Shown: positions 32,011 through 43,090, numbered from the stretch's first letter. The stretch is DNA of 64,000 nt from Symbiodinium sp. CCMP2592 (GCA_905221615.1 CAJNDT010000324.1:558001-622000); one strand, 5' to 3'. Numbers and translations are program-made. The notes: a model not told the origin generated them from the sequence alone.

Positions 32011-32851
32011 CCAGAAACAACATGGAAGCACTTCCTTTCTCCATCATACTCTTCTTGCATGCCTTGATGACTTCTGCCCGCAGATCCACAGTAGTGCCAT
32101 TTTCAGGATGCATAGTTGTCAAGACATCAACTTCTTCTGCACTGCAAAGTCGCTGTAGATGGACTGGATGTGAGGCAAGTGGCTCATATGCCATGAAACC
32201 ATCTCGACTCCTGCTGGGCAACATCTGGTAGTTGCAGGGCAAATTGCCCAAGCTGTGATGACAACTGAACGGGCAGAATATGATGCTCTCTCCATACTGT
32301 GCTGCCAGACGTCTGAACGATCGGAGCTTCCACTCAGGATTGCTCATGCCCTGTGGCTGATTCAATTGATCAACGGGCTGCTCTTCTCCCAATGTATTAA
32401 TATGTGGGCTGCCAAAGATAATGACAGCGGGTATGCGGCCGTGACAGTGCTCAGAAATCATCCCTGGATCAGTGGCATCAACACCGTTTTTCACATGCAA
32501 AGTGCGTTGATTGTAGCTTTGCTGGAGCCTGCCTGTAAGTAGCCTCTGCAGCTCTCCTGCTTCACCTTGCGTAGGAAATTGGAAATCCGTCGCATAGATG
32601 TGAACATCTTGCATAGACTGCAAAGGCTCGGAGAAGGGCGTCTTGACAATCACAGAAGGATTATAGTAGAAAATGGCCTTGGGCTGTTGCTCTTTTTCAA
32701 AACAAAGATCACACTGCCAATCTGGCATTTTTTTCGTCTTGCCCCCCACAGTCCATTTTGGATTCTGTCGCTGATAACTCAGAAATTCAGGTAAAAGGAG
32801 GCGACTCACAGATTTCTTGCAGCTTGAGCATTGTTCGTGGTCAGGAGGGTA
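32011..32851 (-). CDS. Hypothetical Cys-rich protein, main exon
   Basis: A 280-codon open exon whose composition is protein-like (VIIFGSPHINTLGEEQPVDQ, SMMEKGSASMLFLG), unlike the repeat-derived frames around it. It begins after a CCAG acceptor at 32852 and ends at a textbook G|GTGAGTA donor (32010). Reading past that donor gives a stop soon after, which supports splicing. Joined to the upstream piece the N-terminal part reads CHEYPPDHEQCSSCKK and, about 35 residues on, WQCDLCFEKE. That is four or more paired cysteines, suggesting a zinc-binding module. No catalytic motif recognised. The cysteine pattern recalls N-terminal regions of Helitron-associated proteins, but I cannot support that identity. 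Location and function unknown. Confidence 0.65.
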
Positions 32852-32935
32852 CTGGACACTTTCCGCATGCCGCATAATGTTCGCCACATTATGGCGACGT
32901 CAGCATTGGACAGAATAGAAGCATCCATCGCTCAC

Positions 32936-33211
32936 CTCGTGACAAGGCACAAAGTTAGAGCGCACCACAGGCAACTCCAACATCTGAGACGAGGGCCAGC
33001 CAGAATCTCCCAGTAGCTGACAGCCTCGGTTGGACCATCCGCCACTGCTACACAGGCAGAGACAAACCGGGAAGCGAACCGATTGCCAAAGGCCAAACAA
33101 ACGGCCAACAGATCCGAAAGCACTTGAATAGACTTGAGAGCTCTGAGCATCACAAGCCCCAAGGGCAACAGACTGCGGTCTGACGCCGAGGGCTGTGCCG
33201 AGCAGGACCAC
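32936..33211 (-). CDS. Upstream exon of the Cys-rich gene (5' boundary uncertain)
   Basis: The minus frame ends MLELPVVRSNFVPCHE at 32936, followed by a GAG|GTGAGC donor. The 84-nt intron (32852-32935) joins it in phase 0 to YPPDHEQC. The last 27 codons (to 33016, where a TGTCAG acceptor lies) are the most credible part; 33017-33211 may be intron. Over 32932-33556 both strands are open: a hydrophobic/Ser-rich minus frame and a charged Lys/Arg/Glu-rich plus frame (33134-33556). I cannot decide which, if either, is translated. Confidence 0.45.
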
Positions 33212-33556
33212 GCCAGGAGCGGCAAGGACCTAAGCGAACAGAAACTTGAGTTTGCAATCCGTGCAACCGCGCGCCACAGGCGACGGCTACAGGCCGAGGG
33301 CCAGGCTCGGGAGGAAAGAAAGTGGCCCACCAAGTTCGCAAAACCCCACGGTCGTGAGATCACAAAGGCTGCAGACAAAGGCGTCACGAAGCAACCAGAA
33401 CGCTCCAAGAACCTGGCCGTCAGGCGAGAAGACAATCTGAAGAGCATGCTCAGCCTGCAAGGCGAACGGGAGCAGGCAACCATCAAAATGCAAGCCCACA
33501 CATCAGCTGGAAACTTTCATTTTGCCGCAAAAGTTAAGTCCAGAGGACCGGAGTGA

Positions 33557-34537
33557 CATGCACGTAAATATCGCTCTAGAGCTGTGTTACTGGGAGGCTG
33601 TGCCTCCTGCTTCTCGTGATTCGGAATGGGCCGTCGAACAGGGACGTGTTGACCTGGGCGCCGCACCACGACAACATGATTGCTTCTGCAGCAACACCGA
33701 GCTCAAGGCAAACACTCATTTTTTTCTGCGCATCGCAATGCGTGAACCTCACCCCTCGTGCGTACACTTGCTGACAGCGACCAGAGGCATAGCATCTTCT
33801 GGTTCTTACAGCAGCGCTGAGTATGATAGACTGGCCACATATTCGCCTGGAAAAACGATCAGTCCTTCGGATGGACGCTTTTGCAGCGCACGACGAAGAT
33901 CGAGCGGCTCGTCCGCTTTGCTGGTACAGAAGTCTTCAACCAACACTTCGACTTCGTCACTCCGACACCTAAACCCTAAAGGGTTCAGTTTGGGGTCTAG
34001 GGCTCCGCGGCACCTGCATGTACAAGGGCGGTTGAGCGCTTGGGGTTGGTGCTCTACCTCATTACTTCTGAGGGCTCCCTAAACCCTAGGTCCCAAGCCC
34101 TAAGTCACTATAAATGTTAAGAGTTAAGGCGCTTATTTTAAGTGAGGGTTCGGGGTAGGAACCATTCTGAACACGGACCCTTGGGTTTAGTGCTTACTGT
34201 AAGTGTTTAGAGGTTTAAGTGTCTAGGGCTGCTCTTTTCCGTCGGAACGGGTGTCTAGGGTTCAGGCTGTCTCATTAAGGACCTTAACTTAAGTTGCCAT
34301 AGTAGGAGTCGCTTTGAACTGTATTGTTATTACTAGGTTGGCCCTTTAAAGCCTCTGAAAAATATTCGTAAACATCTTCCTATTAAGCCCAATAAGGGAA
34401 AATACAAAATGTCCCACAGACCTACCTAGATTAGGGTTCTCTTGTGATGGCAGCATAGCTTAAGCTCCTTCCCCGAGCCCTTGTCTGAGGAAGGAACCAT
34501 TCTGAACACGGACCCTCCAGATCCCCTACAGGGAACT
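33557..34537. other. Unassigned sequence with a 25-bp direct repeat
   Basis: No gene recognised, although a plus frame is open at 33522-34082. The 25-mer starting AGGAACCATTCTGAACACGG occurs exactly at 34157-34181 and 34492-34516, bracketing about 310 bp. 34083-34260 is degenerate repeat. Confidence 0.5.
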
Positions 34538-34621
34538 CCAGAAAGTTGGAACATGGTTTCATGGTAGGATACCCTATAATTACCATAGAAGGGTTAGGAT
34601 AGTCATATTCCAACTTTCTGG
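34538..34621. mobile_element. Palindromic element PE-J
   Basis: CCAGAAAGTTGGAACATGG pairs with ATTCCAACTTTCTGG; centre ACCCTATAATTACCATAG. Confidence 0.85.
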
Positions 34622-34660
34622 CTTCTACCTTAAAACAACTCTTCAAAGGCCCTTACCCTG

Positions 34661-34737
34661 AGGGCCCATGTACCCAAATAGTACATATAGGGAGTACTTT
34701 AAGGCCAATGTATATACTATTTGGGTACATGGACCCT
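34661..34737. mobile_element. Palindromic element PE-M
   Basis: AGGGCCCATGTACCCAAAT pairs with ATTTGGGTACATGGACCCT; inner AGTACATATAG/CTATATAC-like blocks. Single copy here. Confidence 0.8.
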
Positions 34738-35144
34738 TAGTGTTATGCAACTATCGTACCCCCGGAGAGACCCCGGAAAGGAACTTAGTTGGAGGGTCGG
34801 GAAAGTCCCCCAACCTTCCGGCTTGGGCTTCCTCAACCCTTAACCGCAAGCCCTAAAACCCTAAAACCCTAAGCTCTAAACGCAAAAAAAAACCTAAACC
34901 CTAAAACCTTAAACCCTAAAACCCTAAGACCTTAAACCCTGAAACCCTAACACCCTAAACCATAAAACCCTAACCCCTAAAACCCTAAAACCCTCAGCCC
35001 TGAGACCTAAATCCTCCATCCGCAACCCTCAACCTCAGACCTGAAACCCAAAAGTCCTGAACCCTAAACCCCTCTTTAACACGGCCTCTCCTGAATCCTC
35101 TTTTAAGGCCAAGAGATGGTAGGACTCCTGAGACCTTACTGACT
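34738..35144. repeat. CCCTAAAACCCTAAAACC tract
   Basis: 34830-35070 is an eight-base variant (CCCTAAAA) of the telomere motif with many substitutions. Confidence 0.75.
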
Positions 35145-35258
35145 GGAGGCCAAAAGGGGGTTTAAGATTCTTGGGGTAGGGATTCCTTAATATGAACCCT
35201 ACTACTGGAACCCTAGTCCCTACTAAACCCCCATAGGCTAAAACCCTTTTTGGCCTCC
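35145..35258. mobile_element. Palindromic element PE-K
   Basis: GGAGGCCAAAAGGGGGTTTA pairs with TAAAACCCTTTTTGGCCTCC. About 90 percent identical by eye to the copy at 13733-13847, including the asymmetric centre. Confidence 0.88.
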
Positions 35259-36047
35259 TATGACTTACGGCTTAGGGCTTAGAGCTTAGTTTACGGCTTA
35301 GGGTCAGAAGCTTCAGGTATAGGGTTTTGGGTTCAGGGGTTAGATTTATGGTCTACGGGGTTTAGGGGTTGAGGGCTTTGGGTTTTAATCTTTAGGGTCT
35401 ACGGTCTAACGGCTTAAGTCATGGTTTAGGACCTTACGCTATCCGTTTACATATGTCTCACATATGTATATATATATACAGAGTATATACCAAAGTGCGT
35501 ATATGCACATACAGCTCGAAAATGAATGCTACATAAAAGTGCAGACTTCGGTACCACAAACTTGTTCTTGGGTTCAAGAAGACTCAGTGCAGCTTCATAA
35601 AGTTCTGCCCATAAAAACAAGCCCAGAGACCCATACAGGTTGGGGATGGGTACATGGATCACATCCAAGCTCACTTTCGTGTTGGCCGCCCCCAACCTGG
35701 GTTGGACCAAAAGGGTTTAGGGTTTAGGGTACTAGGCAGGGTTAAGGCTTAGGATTAAGAACTCCTTACACATGAGGGTACCCAAGGTCTAAATTTCAGT
35801 CATAAGGAAACGCGAGGATCCTAAAAAAACCTATGAAACCTGCCCACAACAGCCATAAACACCCCATCGAAACCTACAGAACATGTAGAATACCTATACA
35901 AAACCGGTACTACTGGAGGACCAAGCAACAAAGAGATTCGCAAGCATGGCGGCGTGCTGATTTTCTCAGCTGGCGCCTGCTGAGATGTGGAAGCCTTGAT
36001 GAACTCTTGGAACTTCCTGGGTGGCTTTCTTTACCTGGACCCTAAGG
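35259..36047. other. Unassigned sequence
   Basis: 35265-35440 is degenerate telomere-like. 35447-35727 has opposing open frames with a TATATATATA patch. 35820-36045 has an 70-codon plus frame without motifs. No call. Confidence 0.4.
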
Positions 36048-36109
36048 AACCTACCTTTTTAGGGTTCCCTAATATGAGTTCTTTATATAAGTCCTTAAAA
36101 AGGTAGGTT
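36048..36109. mobile_element. Palindromic element PE-N
   Basis: ACCTACCTTTTTAGGGTTCC pairs with GTCCTTAAAAAGGTAGGT, 62 bp; single copy seen. Confidence 0.75.
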
Positions 36110-36127
36110 ACGTAGGGTTAAGGTAGT

Positions 36128-36264
36128 TACCTGGAGGGTCGGGGGACTTAGTAAGTAGCTATTTTGAAGACTTGTAAGTACCATAACCCCAATTAGGGTC
36201 CCCTTTAAGGCACTTATAAGTCTACTTAGAACCTGCTTACTAAGTCCCCCCGACCCTCCAAGTA
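36128..36264. mobile_element. PE-C (GTCGG variant)
   Basis: TACCTGGAGGGTCGGGGGAC pairs with GTCCCCCCGACCCTCCAAGTA-type right end; CTTAGTAAGTAG and GCTTACTAAG are the shared inner blocks. Third member of the PE-C set, with its own paired spacer. Confidence 0.88.
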
Positions 36265-36356
36265 AAGTTTAATCGGACTTGACGTGGTCTTGTAAGCCTT
36301 GCTGTGTTTTCTATATGGATTTCAGGAACTTCTTCAAGTTACCATCATACGGACAT

Positions 36357-36373
36357 CTATATATATATATATG

Positions 36374-36407
<34 letters not shown>

Positions 36408-36410
36408 ATA
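36357..36410. repeat. (AT)n microsatellite
   Basis: About 50 bp of alternating AT with a few interruptions. Confidence 0.95.
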
Positions 36411-36587
36411 GTGGGCTTCCTCCTTCTTTCTTCCGGCAGCTGAACTTCATTCAACAAGGCCAAGTCTCGTGATGGCCTCGGGCTCCAGAAACTTCTCGAA
36501 GCACTGGCCGTGCAAGTTGGTGCTGGTCATGAGGAGGTGCTTCCTGGGTTTCGGCTTTAGGGTTCAGGGTTCTTTTGTTTTAAAGTT

Positions 36588-36713
36588 AGGGTTTAGGGTT
36601 TAGGGTTTAGGGTTTAGGGTTTAGGGTTTAGGGTTTAGGGTTTAGGGTTTAGGGTTCAGGGTTTAGGGTTTAGGGTTTAGGGTTTAGGGTTTAGGGTTTA
36701 GGGTTTAGGGGAA
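36588..36713. repeat. Longest perfect TTTAGGG array
   Basis: About 18 tandem TTTAGGG heptamers with one TTCAGGG variant, the most regular telomere-type array here. Confidence 0.97.
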
Positions 36714-36996
36714 AGTTAGGTTGACGGCCTTCTTTGTGCGTCTGCCCTGGGTTCTTTTACTCTTTTCCGCCTGCAGATACAGTTAGAATTCTGCTTCCTG
36801 GGTTTCGGGCTTCGGTTTTTTTTTGAGCTCCTTTTCTACAAAGCCCGAAGGTCTTCGAGAGGCGCGAACGCCAGGACAGCAAACCCGGGTTTCGGGTTTA
36901 GGGTTTAGGGTTGTTTGGTTTGGGGTTTAGGGTCTCGGGTTTAGGGCTTACTAGGTTGGCCCTTGAAGGCCTTTGGGAAGTCTTCGCGAATGGATC

Positions 36997-37233
36997 TTAA
37001 GCCCAATCATGTCCCAAAGGCTTACGTTCCGGACCGAGCTTCAGGCAGTCTGAGACGCTGTGGATTCGAAAGGTGCTATCAAGCAGCACCTCGCCATCAC
37101 AAACTCCTCTGAGCATTCGCCGGAAGCTGAACATCAAAGATTCGGCATCGGAGCAATCAAAACGGGCACGAATGTTCGATCGCACGCAGTTCTCCTTGGT
37201 GAAGCACAACAAACAAGATATGCCATAACGCTC
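36997..37233 (-). CDS. Orphan exon candidate
   Basis: The minus frame reads YERYGISCLLCFTKENCVRS, then FDCSDAESLMFSFRRMLRGV and FRIHSVSDCLKLGPERKPLG, a balanced protein-like composition that stands out from its surroundings. A GGTTAG acceptor lies just above 37233, and a GG|GCTTAA (GC-type) donor is possible near its end before the in-frame stop. No domain recognised and no neighbouring exon found. It could be a relic or an exon with distant partners. Confidence 0.4.
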   Translation of the reverse strand, partial: ERYGISCLLCFTKENCVRSNIRARFDCSDAESLMFSFRRMLRGVCDGEVLLDSTFRIHSVSDCLKLGPERKPLGHDWA

Positions 37234-37289
37234 ATACTAACCGCATGCCGCACGACATGTTGCTGTCCAGCAGAGAAACACTAATAAGA

Positions 37290-37450
37290 ACCCCAAAAAT
37301 CCTGAACCCTAAACCCTTGAACCCTAACCCTAAACCCTTAGGCCCTAAAAGACCCCAAACCTTAAACCCGACAGCCCTGCAACAGCAAACCCTAAGACCT
37401 TTCAGCCTGAGACCGCAATCTCCTCAAACTTGAACCCTCAAACCCTAAAT
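37290..37450. repeat. Degenerate CCCTAAACCC tract
   Basis: CCCTGAACCCTAAACCCTTG-type units on the + strand. Confidence 0.75.
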
Positions 37451-37517
37451 CGGTCGGTAAGATTTGAGGGCACAATGGCAAAAAAACTGAGCACACACAC
37501 ACACACATACTAAACAA

Positions 37518-37520
<3 letters not shown>

Positions 37521-37558
<38 letters not shown>
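37521..37558. repeat. (AT)n microsatellite after (AC)n
   Basis: CACACACACA at 37491-37506 followed by alternating AT. Confidence 0.95.
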
Positions 37559-37688
37559 AGGACTAGCAGCGGAAAGCATTACTAACTATACCCTAAACCC
37601 TCAAAGCCTTAAACCCGGCCCTACACCCCCAAAACCCTAAACCCCCACACCCTCAGCCCCTCATATTCCTAAAGCCAAACCGCTAATG

Positions 37689-37851
37689 CAGGGGTCTTAG
37701 CAATTAAAATGGGGTTTGGGGGCCGATATTATACTATAGCTAGAAAATAAGGAACCCCCAAAAAAATATAACTAGAATAAGGAACCCCCAGAAACTATAA
37801 CTAGAAGAAGGAACCCCCAGAAACTAGTATAGGTAATTATGAAGGCCCATA
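37689..37851. mobile_element. PE-G with an internal triplication
   Basis: CAGGGGTCTTAGCAATTAAA pairs with TAGGTAATTATGAAGGCCC. The right-centre block ATAAGGAACCCCCAGAAACT occurs three times in tandem, lengthening the element to about 163 bp. Confidence 0.8.
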
Positions 37852-38487
37852 GGTTACATTCTGTCTGACACCCGGTCGCCAGAATCGCAGAGCCCACGAG
37901 AACCAGAGTAAGGACCACCAGATGCAGAAACCTGAGCTCCGGCTTGTGGGTGCTTTTGCTTCTTTCTTAATTTAGGGTTTAGGGTGCTTTTGATTTTGTT
38001 TTACTTTAGGGTTTAGGGTGCTTTTGCTTTTTTTTAATTTAGGGTTTAGGGTTTTCGGATTAGGATCTAGGGCTAGGGTTTGGGGTGTAGGGCTCAGGGC
38101 TTAGAGTTTAGGGAGTTGGGATTTAAGGCTTTTTGCGACCGCCAAGCGCCACCTATACTGCTGTTATACAAGGCGAACTGTCGTGCAAAGCGCGTAGGCG
38201 CTTCCGGGGTTTAGGGCTTTTGGGTTAAGGCTCGTTGAAAACTCGCAATTTGGAAACGAAAACTGGTTTAGGGTTTAGGAAAGTGTAGGGCTTAGAGAAG
38301 CATAACTCCCAGCATCCTAAACCGTAAACCCAGGTATTAGGTTTGAGAGTTTAGGGCTCGGGATACCAGAAAAGACGACCCTAAACCCGAGATCCTGTCA
38401 AAGACCTCTACCAAGGATTCTTTCACCCATACCAAAAGCCTTCAATATGGTAGCTCAGCTTAGCTTCTCTGTCAGGGTGGAAACACA
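37852..38487. repeat. TTTAGGGTGCTTTTG repeats and flank
   Basis: 37965-38050 has three units of TTTAGGGTTTAGGGTGCTTT separated by T-rich text. The remainder is degenerate. Confidence 0.6.
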
Positions 38488-38561
38488 GGGTAGGGGGGAG
38501 GGGGGTAGGGGGCCTTAAAACAGTCCCCTCCCCCCCTTCCCCCTACCCCCCTACCCCCCTT
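38488..38561. repeat. G-run/C-run imperfect palindrome
   Basis: AGGGTAGGGGGGAGGGGGGT on the left, AAAACAG in the loop, and CCCCTACCCCCCTACCCCCC on the right. Each half alone could form a G-quadruplex or i-motif; together they could form a hairpin. Confidence 0.85.
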
Positions 38562-38784
38562 TACCAACCCTCAACCCTAAACCCTACCCCTCTAAGGGTC
38601 CCTATGAGTGTGGGTTCACGTTTTCTTTTGCCAGGTCCCAGAGACACGCTGTAGGCGGGATGACGTAGTCCTGACTGCCTAATCGGATCCAGGATACTTG
38701 GAAGCGGCCGAAGATAGCAAGTAGTGGTTAGGTTTAAGGCTTAGGGTTTTGGGTTTAGGGTTTAAGGTTTAGGGTTGCAAGTAT

Positions 38785-38822
38785 TGTAGGAACCTGATTA
38801 AGAAACCTTGTGGCCTTTATTA
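38785..38822. mobile_element. PE-L single arm
   Basis: TGTAGGAACCTGATTAAGAA followed by GGCCTTTATTA, matching the PE-L left arm; the right arm is absent. Confidence 0.7.
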
Positions 38823-40506
38823 CGGTTCCTTTGACGGGGTCGGTAAGCGTTACTATACGGGATCTATAAGGATACTATAATACTTAGGGGCCTTACCAAT
38901 CATAAAAAAGCTCTGTAGAGTTCTGCTGCGCCAATTTATAAGGGTCAGGGTCTCTGTAGGTGTAGGGTCTGAGGTTAGGGACGCAGGTGGGTTTTGGCGT
39001 TTGCGGGTTTAGGGTTTTGCGATTGAGAGTTCAGCATTTCGGGTTGAAGGTTTCAGGCAGGGGTGGTCCTAGAGACTCGAGTATTGCATGAGCGAAGGTC
39101 CCTTACTAAGCATTCCCTGCTATCATGCAAGTAGTGTCCCGAAATCGCAGGATTTGGGACTGGCACCTACCCTCAACCCCCAACCCTGTAAACCACCCTA
39201 AGCCCTCAACTGCTAACCGTTTAAGGCTGTCTCGCGCTGGGATTGAAATCCAAAAGCTTTGGCAAAGGCAGCGGGCTTTGGGCTTAAGGCTTCCAATGTC
39301 TCGGGCTCAGTAGGGCTTAGTGGTTTAGGGTTTGCGGTTCAAGCTTTAGGGCTTTAGGGTTTACTGCTTCAAGGGTTTAGGGGCTTAGGGGTTTGGGGTT
39401 CAGGGTTCGGGGGTTAGGATTCCCTAGGGGCGGTAGGAGAGGGTTCTGGGGCTTACAAGTTTGTGCATCTCGCCCGGATCGTCCACAGTGACTGCTTGCA
39501 TAAACCTGTAAACCCCTAAATCTGTAAACCCCTAAACCCTAAACTCCTAAACCCTGAACCCCTAAACCCTGTATATACTCTGTCTGCTGAAAACAGAAAC
39601 GAGCCAGTCGATCATTCTAAAATCTGTGGTTTCATGCCGTAAACCCTTAACCCTTCAGCTCGGCTGTTTAGGGTTCAGGGCTTAGGGTGTAGGGCTTAGG
39701 GTTTAGGGCGTAGGGTTCGGGGTTTAGGGTTCAGGGTTTAGGGTTTAGGCGGCTAAGGGGAGGTTTGGGATCAAGGTGGAATTTTAGGGATTGGGGCTTC
39801 AGGGTCTTTGGGTTTGGGGCAACCCCTATGCAGCCACATCGCCCGCAGAAGTCTGCCCAGATTTGCCCGAAGAATAGGAGCACCTCGAGAGACGCCGTTG
39901 GGATTTGTTCAGAAGCAAGCTTTGTGCTGAGGATTTTAGGGTTGGGGCCGTCGTGTTACACATGATATCGAGGGTTTAGAGATTTAGGACTGAGAGTTTT
40001 GGGTTTGGGGCGGGGAGCTTTGTATGTTGGTAGTGAGGATGACGATCGAGACTGCACGCTGCAAGGAGGCATACGATGTTGGTGGTGCTGATAATGGTGA
40101 TAAAGATGGTGGTGATGACGATGATGCCGATGATGCCGACGGTATGCAGGTAATGTCGATGCAGATGACGATGATGATGATGGTGATGTCATCAAGGTCT
40201 CCGAGATGGCAAAAGGAGGGGGCTGCAAACTTTAGGCGCTAGATTCCTGAAGCCAGGATCACGACAGCATTTGCTTGAACCCACAGTGCGACAAACAAAA
40301 GGCAGATGGCTGATTCAGAAAGCCTGGCGTAACGAGCTATGATATACTCCGCAACCCTATTCTGATTATTACGACTCCTATGTTGGGGTGAAGCCGTTGG
40401 CTTGCCAGACCCTTTCAAGCTCTCACAGCCCCATGATCAGTGCACAACCATTAGTAGGGTTTCATGTTATAGTATTCCATGGTTCTACAAGATTGTGCCG
40501 GAGGGC
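38823..40506. other. Degenerate repeats and a GAT-rich microsatellite
   Basis: 39310-39420 and 39670-39750 are TTTAGGG-like; 39500-39570 is CCCTAAACCCCTAAACC. 40070-40195 is GATGATGGTGATGACG-type simple sequence that produces opposing Asp/His-rich frames. No gene called. Confidence 0.5.
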
Positions 40507-40584
40507 TCGGAAAATTGATGTCTCTTGGCAGACCTTCATGCACAGTTCGGAAAATTGATGTCTCTTGGTAGACCTTCATGCAGA
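40507..40584. repeat. 40-bp tandem duplication
   Basis: Two adjacent copies of a unit starting TCGGAAAATTGATGTCTCTT differ at only two or three positions, a recent duplication. Confidence 0.92.
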
Positions 40585-40621
40585 CCACTGATTAACAACG
40601 ACAGCCTTCATAAGTCAGGAA

Positions 40622-40775
40622 TAGGTATACTTCTGGCATACTTATGTATATTCATGGTATACCTACGGTATACTTCTAGTATATTCTGGTATACTTGTAG
40701 TACAGTTAGTACACTTATGGTACATCCATACTACACTTACAGTATGCTTTCGTGCACAATCATGGTACATATACT
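40622..40775. repeat. Diverged GGTATACTT repeat
   Basis: About ten units of 14-15 bp with the core GGTATACTT or TAGTACACTT, forming a decayed short tandem array. Confidence 0.8.
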
Positions 40776-41090
40776 GTAGCTTAAACTCGACGTTGAAGCC
40801 TCAATGTTTGCAGGCCAAGGGCTTGAAAACACATCTGGCCGTGTTTGTACTGTGTCAGGGCTTGGATTTCAACCGGATACTCTCACGCACCTGCCACGGA
40901 GCTGACTTCCTGGTGTCCATGACCACAGCGGCTATGGCAAACCGCTGCCCTGTCCTGGGAGGATCATGGCCTAAGCCTCCACCCTGCCCTTTATAGACCC
41001 AAAGTACCTAAGACTACGGGCCAGAAAGCGTGTTTTCAGAGCATCCTGGCATTCATGTTGTTAACAGCTGGTCCGTATGCGTATATCTAC

Positions 41091-41222
41091 AGGCAGATTG
41101 GTAAACAGATAAACAGACAGGCGGGCCGACAGACAGGCAGAAAGATAGTTAGATAGATAGACAGATAGATAGTTCGGTAGATAGGTGGGTAAGAGGATAA
41201 ATGGCTAAATAAACAGATAATT
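41091..41222. repeat. GATA/ACAG tetranucleotide microsatellite
   Basis: AGATAGATAGACAGATAGAT core with ACAGACAGGC at the left and TAAATAAACAGATA at the right. Confidence 0.93.
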
Positions 41223-41539
41223 ATGCATGTCGATGTGTGTAAGTATGTACAATTGATTGTATGTTGCAAGCAGCATGGAGGTCCTCTGACGGCTTTTGGC
41301 TTTAGGACTTCGGGTTTAGACCGACAGCATCAAAGCTTTCGGGCCGCCGAGCTTCGGTCATTGATGCTTTGGAGCTCTTGGGGTTTGGGTCGAGGGGGTC
41401 TGTTGGTCTAAGATTATGGGGTTCAATATACAGTGGTTCGAGTTCGCCGCCTTAAAAAGCATTCCCTGCATCATCAAGTCTGTCCGCACCTGCATGCATA
41501 TGAGGCCTCAAGAAAGTAGAACAGAGTTCTAGGGTCATA

Positions 41540-41636
41540 TAGGGGCCTCAATGATGAATATAGGGTTCGGGGCCCAGTATACCAGACTTGTAATAAGGAA
41601 CCTCCAAAATAGCGTAGGTAATTGTTAAGGCCCCTA
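41540..41636. mobile_element. Palindromic element PE-G
   Basis: TAGGGGCCTCAATGATGAAT pairs with TAATTGTTAAGGCCCCTA; centre GTATACCAGACTTGTAATAA. Confidence 0.82.
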
Positions 41637-42058
41637 TGGTACATGAATGAGTTGCTATTACCACTTCAGGAGTCGAACTTCAGTTGATCTATACAACCCC
41701 TTGCTTGGAATCTCGTCTTACATAGTAGGTCATGCTCGATGCATCCCTATAAAAGTCCATTAACTCTCTCCCCTGCGCGATTCAACTAACTCTACATGCC
41801 AAGTCGAGAACCCCCTATACAATCACAAAACCACGTACAATCTCGATAGTCCCTAAAGAACAAAACTTACCATCCACTATCGTGAAGGATGTCAATGGAG
41901 CGCCCTTGCTCCTGGAGCTACAGCTCCTGACAACTGAAGCCACCCTGAGTCCGACACCTAGCCTTTATCGTAGGGCGTACAGGGTTTCTCTAGAGGTTCC
42001 TGTCAGGGTTCTACGGTAAGCGATTTAGGGCCATGGCTAGGGGTCTAAGGCTTTAACA
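41637..42058. other. Unassigned, no gene seen
   Basis: No repeat or coding feature recognised. Confidence 0.4.
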
Positions 42059-42166
42059 ATTGGGTGGTTGTCAACATTAGGGTCCCTTCTTGCGTACCCT
42101 AAATATTAGGTGCCGTATTATAATTGGGACCCAAAAAAGGACCCTAATATTGACAACCACCCAATT
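42059..42166. mobile_element. Palindromic element PE-F
   Basis: AATTGGGTGGTTGTCAACAT pairs with ATATTGACAACCACCCAATT (complementary except for one position). CCCTTCTTGCGTACC pairs loosely with GGGACCCAAAAAAGG. Best-preserved PE-F. Confidence 0.92.
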
Positions 42167-43014
42167 AGAATAAGCTTTTGGCGTGTTTGCGTCCGCATTG
42201 CACTTTCTAGGGACTATAAGGGATACCAGACTTAGGAGTCTAGGGTTAAGGCGGTTAAGGGTTCGGGGTTGGGTGGACCGTCTAAGGTTTAGGCTTTAGG
42301 GTTTAGGGTTCAGGGTTTAGGGTTTAGGGTTTAGTGCGTCAGGTTGTGATTAAGCTCTGCGCTTGCAAGATGCAGCTGTACATTGATGACACCACCATCC
42401 ATGTGCGCCCCATCGATGGAGGGCAATGCAAGATAGACCACCATTAAAAGTCCTCCGTGTTGTTCAGGGTGAGGGATGCAAGAAATAGAGCACATCAACA
42501 TCAGATGGAACCTCGTGACATTACCTTACAAAGTAATCACTGAAGCGCTACACCCAAACAGACTACGACTTAGAAACGATAAACATTGAAACCAAACTTC
42601 GGAAAACCCTCGGCCCTAAAGCCCTAAAGCCACGACCCTAAACACTTATCATGCGACGATTTTAGTCCCTGGGTCCATACATCAGGGAGCAGCACCAATC
42701 CACTCGCTGCGTCGTAACATGGACCGAGCGCGTGGCAATGGCCATGAATTGCAGATACAGAATGAAAGTCGCCATAAAGACAACTGCCTCCTTCAAGGGT
42801 TGCGGGGTTCGGGTTTAGGACTTCAACACGAGAATAATGACACTAAGATTCCTAACAGTAGCAATAATCATACCAACCTTACTCCCTAAACTCTGAACCC
42901 CCAAACCCTAAACGCCAAATCCTAGTAATTGTGACCATGGTCATTTAGGGCTCCGAGGCATGGGTGAGGTGGGAAGACCCGAGGTGGCAAACCTCTAAAG
43001 CTGACCGCTACCAT
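42167..43014. other. Unassigned sequence
   Basis: 42290-42335 is TTTAGGG-like; 42890-42925 is CCCTAAACCC-like; the remainder shows no gene. Confidence 0.45.
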
Positions 43015-43090
43015 GGGGGCCTTAGGAATTAGAATGAAGTTTTGGAGCGCAGTCAACTAGAATCGCAATAAGGAACCAGTTAAGCCCCTA
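43015..43090. mobile_element. PE-G, shortened
   Basis: GGGGGCCTTAGGAATTAGAA pairs with GTTAAGCCCCT; the right-centre block is deleted. Confidence 0.65.
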
